Source: Desulfocapsa sp. (lineage in GTDB: Bacteria; Desulfobacterota; Desulfobulbia; Desulfobulbales; Desulfocapsaceae). From it: a DNA stretch of 32,962 nt. The DNA is taken from NCBI GenBank assembly GCA_022712975.1, contig JAFLJO010000025.1:1-32962 (forward strand). Reading direction: 5' to 3'. Every line of letters begins with the position of its first letter. Position 1 is the stretch's first letter. A program made the translations under genes and the position numbers. Positions 5,284-10,504 of the stretch are shown in pieces. The notes beneath the pieces were generated by a model. It saw only the letters and a program-made list of their open reading frames with translations. It was not told where the DNA came from and made no database searches.

Positions 5284-5499
5284 ATGAGGCTTAAGAAGAT
5301 TATATCCCAGCATCGTCGAGACTTTAACGCTTTATACGAGTGCGAGCATTGCGGAGATACGCACGAAGGGAGCGGATACGACGATTCATATTTTCATAAC
5401 AATATTGTCCCTAATTTGGAGTGCGTCAAGTGCGGAAAGAAATCGGACAGCACTTACCGGCCTCTTGCCGCAAGATACGCCGATAATATGATAGTGTAA
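5284..5499 (+). CDS. Zinc-ribbon protein, 71 aa
   Basis: AAGGAAAAATAGG precedes the ATG. A C-x2-C (CEHCGDTH) and a second C-x2-C-G-K (CVKCGKKS) about 24 residues later form a compact zinc ribbon; the rest is polar. Proteins of this shape are common in phage early operons and usually unnamed. It stands directly before CsrA (18-nt gap with AAAAGGAG). Confidence 0.7.
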   Translation: MRLKKIISQHRRDFNALYECEHCGDTHEGSGYDDSYFHNNIVPNLECVKCGKKSDSTYRPLAARYADNMIV

Positions 5500-5517
5500 T
5501 TTAAAAGGAGAAATAGG

Positions 5518-5772
5518 ATGTTGATACTAGCAAGGCGCGTAGGTGAAACGATCATGATTGGTGATGATGTATCCGCCACTGTTCTGGGAGTAAAGGGCAA
5601 TCAAGTAAGAATTGGGATTGAAGGGCCTAAAGAGGTGCCAATTCACAGACTCGAGATCTATGACAAGATTTTATTAAAGAAAAGCGATGACGCAAAAAAT
5701 AAAGAAGTGGCTGTTCATAGGTCTGAGATTTTTGAAAAAATCAAGAATGTGGAGGTTGAGTGGCGTGAATGA
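5518..5772 (+). CDS. csrA: CsrA-family RNA-binding regulator with duplicated motif
   Basis: CsrA/RsmA binds GGA motifs, usually in hairpin loops near ribosome binding sites, as a homodimer. Residues 1-60 match the family closely: [18 protein letters not shown], then [13 protein letters not shown] and [15 protein letters not shown]. The RNA-contact residues Leu4, Arg6 and Arg44 are all present. It is 84 aa long against about 60 for usual CsrA. The extra C-terminus carries a second copy, [15 protein letters not shown] (61-75), of the strand plus helix that holds Arg44. The ATG at 5518 follows AAAAGGAGAAATAGG. It overlaps the next gene. Phage CsrA genes are known; this duplicated form is not one I recognise. 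Confidence 0.92.
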   Translation: MLILARRVGETIMIGDDVSATVLGVKGNQVRIGIEGPKEVPIHRLEIYDKILLKKSDDAKNKEVAVHRSEIFEKIKNVEVEWRE

Positions 5773-5965
5773 CAATACGGGCGATACATTCAAAGAAGTA
5801 AGTGATTACGCGCACTCAGACGTTTGTTTTGAGCAGCTACAGAATAAATGTCTTGAATTGGCGTGGTATGTTGACGAGCTTGTGGAGGAAAACGGTGAGA
5901 TTTATGCTGAGACAATCACCCTTAAGGCAAAAATAATCGTTCTGGAGGCAAAAGATGGCAAATAA
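5765..5965 (+). CDS. Hypothetical protein, 66 aa
   Basis: An earlier in-frame ATG (5687) lies inside csrA; the GTG at 5765 is preferred because GGAGG lies 9 nt before it and it overlaps the csrA stop by 8 nt. The product is acidic and helical, ending in a heptad-like region ([20 protein letters not shown]) that suggests a short coiled coil. Tight coupling to csrA makes it a candidate CsrA partner or antagonist, an inference from position only. Overlaps the next start. Confidence 0.55.
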   Translation: MNDNTGDTFKEVSDYAHSDVCFEQLQNKCLELAWYVDELVEENGEIYAETITLKAKIIVLEAKDGK

Positions 5966-6164
5966 CATAGCAACGGTGAATGACGGTGACTCATTGGGTG
6001 ATCATCTTGATCCAGAAGAGCATGCTTACACAGAGGCTTATAGGGCTGTTTCAAATATTTATACGGCTAATCCGTTAGAATATGAAACGTTTGTTAAGAT
6101 GTTAGATCAAACATTCGGAGAACAAGATGAATCTACAAGATCTAAAGACGCCATTTCCTTCTGA
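5955..6164 (+). CDS. Hypothetical acidic protein, 69 aa
   Basis: The ATG at 5955 is preceded by GGAGGCAAAAG within the end of the previous gene. The product is acidic (NDGDSLGDHLDPEEHAYTEA), probably helical, with no metal or membrane motifs. Its last 38 nt overlap the Rad52-like gene, so the two are translated together. It may be an accessory to recombination, but no family is recognised. Confidence 0.55.
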   Translation: MANNIATVNDGDSLGDHLDPEEHAYTEAYRAVSNIYTANPLEYETFVKMLDQTFGEQDESTRSKDAISF

Positions 6165-6744
6165 TAAGATATCATGGCGTGTAGGCTCTACAACGCGGGA
6201 CAAGGATAAAGGCATTGCCTTGGCCTATATAACTGCAAGAGACGTTATGGATAGACTGGACGAAGTGTGTGGCCTTGAAGGCTGGCAATGCCTTTATCCT
6301 TTCGAGGGGTGCTGCCAGCTAGGAATTAAGATTGATGGAGAATGGATATGGAAGTCAAATGGGGCCGGAGTAACAGACTATGAGGGAGAGAAAGGCCGGT
6401 ACTCTGATGCTTTTAAACGTGCGGCTGTGTTATGGGGGGTAGGCCGGTACTTATACGGCCTACCTAATGAATGGGTTCCTATAAAACAGAAGGGTAAAAG
6501 CTATGTAATCAATGGTAATCCGACGCTTCCAGACTGGGCGCTGCCAAACCCAACCGTTAAGCTGACAAAAGAAATTAAAGACAAGGTATTTAGTCAGACC
6601 ATTGATTGTTTGGCGGCAAATGACGAGCAAGGCTTAAGTCAAATATGGGACGAGTTTGAGAACGAAGAAAAACTAGTGTTATGGGGATTATTTAATTCCC
6701 AGCAACGAACAGCAATGAAGAAGCTAACCGCAAAGGAGATTTAA
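6127..6744 (+). CDS. Rad52/Rad22-family single-strand annealing protein
   Basis: Residues 1-125 match the Rad52/Rad22 fold used by phage annealing proteins. An early helix (ARDVMDRLDEVCGLEGWQ) is followed by strands around GIKIDGEWIWKSNGAG, then the signature DYEGEKGRYSDAFKRAAVLW and GVGRYLYGLP. This region binds single-stranded DNA and forms rings that anneal complementary strands. The C-terminal 80 residues are helical and less conserved. The start at 6127 follows GGAGAACAAG. The SSB-like gene follows directly, a usual pairing for phage recombination modules. No paired exonuclease is visible in the window. Confidence 0.85.
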   Translation: MNLQDLKTPFPSDKISWRVGSTTRDKDKGIALAYITARDVMDRLDEVCGLEGWQCLYPFEGCCQLGIKIDGEWIWKSNGAGVTDYEGEKGRYSDAFKRAAVLWGVGRYLYGLPNEWVPIKQKGKSYVINGNPTLPDWALPNPTVKLTKEIKDKVFSQTIDCLAANDEQGLSQIWDEFENEEKLVLWGLFNSQQRTAMKKLTAKEI

Positions 6745-6745
6745 T

Positions 6746-7015
6746 ATGCCAAAGAAATACGATGTTGTAGCAATAACCGGAACCTATCAAAAAGATGGGC
6801 AGGACAAACCTAAATACCAGAATGTTGGAATTGTTGCCGAGAAGGACGGAAAATTCTACCTAAAGCTAAATACTGTTGGCGTGTTTCACGATGACGGCCA
6901 TGTTATCCAGTGGTTTAATTTATACGTACCAAAAGATAAGCAGCAACAGGCTCCTAATCAGGTAAACCATGCAAAAATAACACCTGATTTCAACGACGAT
7001 ATCCCTTTTAGTTGA
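6746..7015 (+). CDS. SSB-like protein with acidic C-terminal tip
   Basis: An 89-residue protein of small OB-fold size with beta-strand periodicity (YDVVAITGTYQKDGQDKPKY; GKFYLKLNTVGVF). It ends DFNDDIPFS, almost the same as the acidic DDDIPF tail by which bacterial SSBs bring in partner enzymes. AAGGAGATTTAAT precedes the ATG. Following the annealing gene without a gap, it probably coats or presents ssDNA to the Rad52-like protein. It is shorter than host SSB (about 170 aa), so it could also be a decoy for SSB partners. The single extra Ser after the tip is unusual. Confidence 0.7.
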   Translation: MPKKYDVVAITGTYQKDGQDKPKYQNVGIVAEKDGKFYLKLNTVGVFHDDGHVIQWFNLYVPKDKQQQAPNQVNHAKITPDFNDDIPFS

Positions 7016-7080
7016 ATCCCCTTGTAGGCACTGGCAAATAGTGATACGCTCTTGGGATGTTAAATATAAAGAGCAATAAT

Positions 7081-7575
7081 ATGAAGACTTGCTTTAAATG
7101 TCAGAGAGAACTGCCTCTCTCTGGCTTCTACAAACATAAGCAAATGGCTGACGGGCACCTAAATAAGTGTAAAAAATGCACAAAAAAAGACGCCTATCAG
7201 TATAGGCAGGATAATCTTGAAAGGATCAAGAAATACGACAGAAATAGGCCGAATGCAGCAGAAAGAAACGGGAAATTTAAGTGTGCCGAAAAAGAAAGAT
7301 TAAAGGATCCTGATGCTAGAAAGCGGCGCGCCGAAATAAAAAAACGGTGGATTGAAAACAACGTAATCAAAAGAGCGGCTCATATTATTGCTGGCAATGC
7401 AGTTAGGGACGGAAAATTGATAAAACAGCCATGCGAAGTATGTGGCGAAGTGAAAGTTGAGGCCCATCACCCGGATTATGAGAAGCCGCTTGGGGTTAAT
7501 TGGCTATGCACCAGTTGCCACGTAGAGATCCATAAGAAGGCAAGGGAATCTGAGCGTATTAAAATAGAGGATTAA
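7081..7575 (+). CDS. HNH endonuclease with N-terminal zinc finger (homing type)
   Basis: The start at ATG 7081 is preferred over 7057 because it directly precedes the conserved KTCFKC. Residues 4-33 form a C-x2-C ... C-x2-C zinc finger seen in many phage HNH proteins. The middle is a basic DNA-binding helix region (ERIKKYDRNRP to KKRWIENN). The C-terminal nuclease has C118, C121, the His pair 129-130, N140, C143, C146 and H151: a bba-metal HNH. It interrupts a string of small genes and is a likely mobile element. Length 164 aa is normal. Confidence 0.8.
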   Translation: MKTCFKCQRELPLSGFYKHKQMADGHLNKCKKCTKKDAYQYRQDNLERIKKYDRNRPNAAERNGKFKCAEKERLKDPDARKRRAEIKKRWIENNVIKRAAHIIAGNAVRDGKLIKQPCEVCGEVKVEAHHPDYEKPLGVNWLCTSCHVEIHKKARESERIKIED

Positions 7576-7579
7576 TAAT

Positions 7580-7666
7580 ATGACTATCTACTACTATACA
7601 GGAATGAGGGTTTACACAGAAGAAAGAGGACGCCAAGGTTATTTAGACAAGCAGTGGAGCGATTAG
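7580..7666 (+). CDS. Small protein, 28 aa
   Basis: The ATG at 7580 follows GAGGATTAATAAT. A tyrosine-rich peptide starting MTIYYYTGMRVYTEERGRQG. No known family; the codon pattern and ribosome binding site make a gene possible but the length is short. Confidence 0.4.
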   Translation: MTIYYYTGMRVYTEERGRQGYLDKQWSD

Positions 7667-7675
7667 GAAAAAATT

Positions 7676-7912
7676 ATGACTGAACAATATCCAGCAAGAG
7701 TATGGGAAACAACAGGCAAATACATCGACAAAGATGGAAATCGATGCAAGTACGATGAGCTTGAAGCTGTGTCTTTATGGTCAAGCCACCCACTCACGGA
7801 CGACGACATGACAAGACGAAGAGAGAGTACGGCGGAGCAGGAGGAGCGAAGGGAGAATAAAATTCTCTTGGTTGAGTTTAAGCACCCAATACCACTAAGG
7901 AGGAAAGGATGA
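7676..7912 (+). CDS. Hypothetical protein, 78 aa
   Basis: AGGAAAAAATT precedes the ATG at 7676. The first half has beta character with aromatic residues (RVWETTGKYIDKDGNRCKYD); the second half is highly charged (TRRRESTAEQEERRENK) and ends in a basic tail. A single Cys, no membrane segments. The stop overlaps a 16-codon frame. Family not recognised. Confidence 0.55.
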   Translation: MTEQYPARVWETTGKYIDKDGNRCKYDELEAVSLWSSHPLTDDDMTRRRESTAEQEERRENKILLVEFKHPIPLRRKG

Positions 7913-7959
7913 ATAAACTACTTGAAGTGTTCAATATTGCTATAAGGCTGGTAGTTTAA
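7909..7959 (+). CDS. Possible 16-aa peptide before the HNH fusion gene
   Basis: GGAGGAAAGG before an ATG that overlaps the previous stop. The peptide is hydrophobic (MNKLLEVFNIAIRLVV). The frame ends 17 nt before the next ATG. It may be a broken start of a gene invaded by the HNH cassette downstream, or a coupling peptide. Confidence 0.3.
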   Translation: MNKLLEVFNIAIRLVV

Positions 7960-7976
7960 AGAGCGATGGAACAATA

Positions 7977-8774
7977 ATGAAGTCTTTATTAGATAGATTT
8001 AATGAAAAATGGGAGTCAGTCCCTGAGTCTGGTTGCTGGATTTGGATAGCGGCATGTGACTCTTCTGGTTATGGTGCTATTGGTGTTAATTATTCCATGA
8101 AAGGAGCGCATCGTGTTTCTTACGAATTATTTATCAGAGCAATCCCAGATGGGATGCAGCTTGATCATGTTTGCCGAGTAAGATGTTGCGTAAACCCTAA
8201 TCACTTAGAGTCAGTAACGCAACTAGAGAATGTTAGGCGCGGTAATAGTGGTAAATTTTACGCAGATAAAACGCACTGTCCGCAAGGGCACCCGTATTCA
8301 GGAGATAATTTATGCATAGAAAAAGGCGGCGGGCGCAGATGCAAAATCTGTAAAAAAGAAACCGACCGCAAACAAAAGGCGAAAAACGCGCCACCCATTA
8401 ACAAAGAGGATAGAGATATGCGTGATGTAATGACTAACCAAGAAATTAATATTGCGATTGACAGAGGTAAAGGTTTCCCGCAGATAGCTAATCCTAAAAC
8501 TGGAGAATGCGGCGTTCATTGGGAATACTCTCCTGACAGTATCGAGCCTGCCTATATCGGGCCAGACTATATTGGCGACTGGAAGCTGCTTGGGCCTTTG
8601 ATACTGGATTTGCCTGCCGTTGAACAGCGTCTTGAGAGACCTAAATATGACGAGCGATATGAGTGGAGCCTGGAGAAAACAACAGATGATGGAGTTGAAG
8701 GTACTTATATTATTGATAAAAACTTCGGTAGAGCCACAGGTTTAGCTTATATAGAGGAGTTTGGTGATGAGTAA
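7977..8774 (+). CDS. HNH endonuclease fused to a small phage protein
   Basis: Residues 1-130 are an HNH homing-type nuclease: SGCWIWIAACDSSGYGAIG, the GAHRVSYELF strand and D63-H64 with V-C-x3-C-C-V-N-P-N-H (C66, C70, C71, H76). A zinc-binding tail follows with C101, H105, C113, C122, C125. After a basic linker, residues 148-265 are a different, acidic domain opening MRDVMTNQEINIAIDRGKG, like an independent phage protein. Its Met148 (8418) has its own GAGGATAGAGAT. This suggests that an HNH cassette landed upstream of the old start and now reads into it. Both a 265-aa fusion and a 118-aa short form may be made. Confidence 0.75.
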   Translation: MKSLLDRFNEKWESVPESGCWIWIAACDSSGYGAIGVNYSMKGAHRVSYELFIRAIPDGMQLDHVCRVRCCVNPNHLESVTQLENVRRGNSGKFYADKTHCPQGHPYSGDNLCIEKGGGRRCKICKKETDRKQKAKNAPPINKEDRDMRDVMTNQEINIAIDRGKGFPQIANPKTGECGVHWEYSPDSIEPAYIGPDYIGDWKLLGPLILDLPAVEQRLERPKYDERYEWSLEKTTDDGVEGTYIIDKNFGRATGLAYIEEFGDE

Positions 8775-9129
8775 AGGTGAAGAGTGGACGGATGAATTCT
8801 TAGACAACAATTACAGCTATCAGGAGTTCGCAAACCGGCTTGCAAAAATGGTGATTGATGAAAAGCCGCTATCACAACGCGAAGCTTACTTAAGGGGTTA
8901 TGCTGCGGGAAGTGATGAGCTGCGTAAATACAATCTTGACTTGGCAGCGGAGAATCAGGAAATAAAAGCATTATATGACAAGCTGAGAGAGGACATACAT
9001 GCCGATGTTTGTGATTTGTTAGACGCCCTTAATCTGCCGGTGTGTGCAAGACCCTACAGCCAGCATGAAGTGATTACTAGGGATATCATTCCCGCTATTG
9101 CAGATATAGTGTACCAAGCACGGCAGTAG
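8767..9129 (+). CDS. Hypothetical protein, 120 aa; last gene of rightward operon
   Basis: The frame is open from 8761 but ATG 8767 has GAGGAG 7 nt before it. It overlaps the stop of the HNH fusion gene by 8 nt. The protein is helical with a coiled-coil-like centre (LRKYNLDLAAENQEIKALYD) and an N-terminal amphipathic region. A segment QREAYLRGYAAGSD is often seen in small phage proteins of unknown role. It ends 9 nt before the convergent late operon and no terminator lies between. Confidence 0.6.
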   Translation: MSKGEEWTDEFLDNNYSYQEFANRLAKMVIDEKPLSQREAYLRGYAAGSDELRKYNLDLAAENQEIKALYDKLREDIHADVCDLLDALNLPVCARPYSQHEVITRDIIPAIADIVYQARQ

Positions 9130-9138
9130 GGAGGGTGA

Positions 9139-9423
9139 TTACTCGGCGTTACGTTTAACCATTTCAACCAAAATCTTGTTCAAGGTGTCTCTAAGAGTTA
9201 TTACAAGCAGGCAGCCGCCTAGCATTACCCACGCTGCTGTTGAATTTGGATCATTGGTTAAATGGTTGATAGTGAAACCTACGATTGTCATGGCTGACAT
9301 GTTGGTTTTAGATGTAACCAGTTCGCCAATGTTTTGTGATAAGCCTGTTTTTGCTTGACCAACGGGCGAAGCTTTGAATGCCGAAATTAATCCGGTGATG
9401 ATTGATGAAATTGGTAATGCCAT
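9139..9423 (-). CDS. Small membrane protein, holin candidate, 94 aa
   Basis: Start taken at ATG 9423: AAAGGA lies before it and it shares an A with the lysozyme stop (TAATG). The N-terminal part is amphipathic (MALPISSIITGLISAFKAS). A hydrophobic segment around residues 62-78 (STAAWVMLGGCLLVITL) is followed by a basic tail. A weaker segment (SAMTIVGFTINHL) may be a second crossing. The position directly downstream of an endolysin that lacks a signal sequence fits a holin. It is not matched to a named holin family. Confidence 0.5.
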   Translation of the reverse strand: MALPISSIITGLISAFKASPVGQAKTGLSQNIGELVTSKTNMSAMTIVGFTINHLTNDPNSTAAWVMLGGCLLVITLRDTLNKILVEMVKRNAE

Positions 9424-9824
9424 TATCCTTTCTCCATCATTTTTGAAAGCTCTATGGCACGATTGCCAACTTGAGTGGCCCATTTTGAATCAAGCATCTG
9501 ACGGGCAGCTTCTGGGTAGTCCTTGCTTTCGAGAGCTTTAATCATGTTTTTAAACCTAGAGAAACGGTAAAGGCCGAGATTAAATATCATGGAAACAATA
9601 ACATCTTTACGGACACTCGATAGAGCTTCATACCAAAAAAACCGCGAGGCTTCTTGTTTGCATGTTTCTATGTCGTTTCTTAGAAGAAATAAAGCCTCTT
9701 CTTTTGAGATACCATTATCATCAAGGTTTCTTCCTACTCCGATTGTTGTTTTCCCGGCAGTGCAAAGATATGTCTTTAGCTTGAGTCCTTCGTGTCTTAT
9801 TAAGAGTTCTTCTAATGCTACCAT
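9423..9824 (-). CDS. Endolysin, T4-lysozyme-like muramidase (GH24)
   Basis: Cleaves the glycan strand of peptidoglycan. The signature is clear: RHEG with catalytic Glu (residue 12), then Cys at 21 and Thr at 27, matching the GH24 pattern E-x8-(D/C)-x5-T seen as E-D-T in T4 lysozyme; GKTTIGVGRNLD follows. The end of the fold (SKWATQVGNRAIELSKMM) is also typical. At 133 aa it is slightly short. The start at 9824 has GGGAG at 8 nt, while 9830 is too close to it. No signal peptide or SAR helix, so release should need a holin. Cys in the second catalytic position is a known variant. Confidence 0.93.
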   Translation of the reverse strand: MVALEELLIRHEGLKLKTYLCTAGKTTIGVGRNLDDNGISKEEALFLLRNDIETCKQEASRFFWYEALSSVRKDVIVSMIFNLGLYRFSRFKNMIKALESKDYPEAARQMLDSKWATQVGNRAIELSKMMEKG

Positions 9825-10039
9825 TGCCATTTCTCCCGCGAGCCTTCATCCTCTTCGATTGACTTTACGCAATGATTGTTATCTATAGGGTGTAATATTT
9901 TGCATACGAGGCGGCACATTTTGCACCTTGGCAATGCCTTTCCCATTCGACTTGAAATAGTCTCATCTGGGTCTCCCGCTAATAAAGTATTAGCCAGTTG
10001 ATCGATAGAAATTAAAATATTCCAGAAATATTGTTTCAT
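9818..10039 (-). CDS. Conserved small lysis-region protein, 73 aa
   Basis: Opens MKQYFWNILISIDQLANTLL, then GDPDETISSRMGKA, and has cysteines at CKMCRLVC and HC. This pattern belongs to a widespread phage and prophage family found beside endolysins and usually left unnamed. GAGGTAAAAAA precedes the ATG and the start overlaps the stop of the upstream gene (ATGA). The Cys/His set may bind a metal. The role in lysis is unknown. The first 20 residues are amphipathic rather than a true membrane helix. Confidence 0.75.
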   Translation of the reverse strand: MKQYFWNILISIDQLANTLLAGDPDETISSRMGKALPRCKMCRLVCKILHPIDNNHCVKSIEEDEGSREKWQW

Positions 10040-10389
10040 TTTTTTACCTCGTCGTATATTTTATCAAGCCGGGTGGTCATGACGTTCTCTAACCGGCCTA
10101 TATCTCTTTGGAGCGGGCGAATGGAACGGTCTACAAGGGACTCTACTTCTGGTTTTGTGTAATGGGATTTAGCAATCTCAATACGGATTGCTTCAAGGAC
10201 GGTAACTCTAGTGTTTAGCTGGGTTATAGAGTTATTAACATTTAGGAGCGTTTCTTGGAATACGGCGTCATTTTTATCACCCGCCAGCACGGTGGTAAAT
10301 AGCCATACTAATAATGCTAGAGTGCAGGCGGAAGTTAGATAGTGTGCACGATCTAACCAGATTCTAGCGACGTTTCTTTGGTCAGTCAT
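10036..10389 (-). CDS. TM-anchored coiled-coil protein, lysis region, 117 aa
   Basis: One N-terminal membrane segment (about 16-36, LTSACTLALLVWLFTTVLAG) is followed by a long helical, heptad-like domain (NVNNSITQLNTRVTVLEAIR ... DRSIRPLQRDIGRLENVMTT). This topology is that of an inner-membrane spanin subunit or a membrane-bound lysis regulator. It lies first in the lysis group after the ejection genes. No outer-membrane lipoprotein partner (lipobox) is visible in another frame. The start at 10389 has only a weak ribosome binding site. Confidence 0.5.
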   Translation of the reverse strand: MTDQRNVARIWLDRAHYLTSACTLALLVWLFTTVLAGDKNDAVFQETLLNVNNSITQLNTRVTVLEAIRIEIAKSHYTKPEVESLVDRSIRPLQRDIGRLENVMTTRLDKIYDEVKK

Positions 10390-10473
10390 TTAAGATGCCT
10401 ATTATGAGATACTTACTATTGTCGTTTAATGTTTATGGTACTGCGTTTATTATAGAGCAAGGTGATCCTAATC

Positions 10474-10496
10474 TAGGCGCAAACCGGCTTTTCCGG
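10474..10496. repeat. 23-bp repeat, copy A (other copy 15397-15419)
   Basis: Begins taggcgcaaaccgg and ends in the CCGG-cttt-tCCGG hairpin. The identical 23 bases lie inside the 5' part of the GNAT-like gene. Confidence 0.85.
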
Positions 10497-10502
10497 GTTT
10501 TT
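10481..10502 (+). terminator. Rho-independent terminator acting on the + strand
   Basis: A CCGG-rich hairpin (AACCGG - loop - CCGGGTT, one bulge) is followed by six T on the + strand. It faces rightward, against the late genes, just after the 866-aa ejection gene. It could stop rightward readthrough from the early operon. On the minus strand there is no useful U-tract. Confidence 0.5.
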
Positions 10503-10504
10503 TA

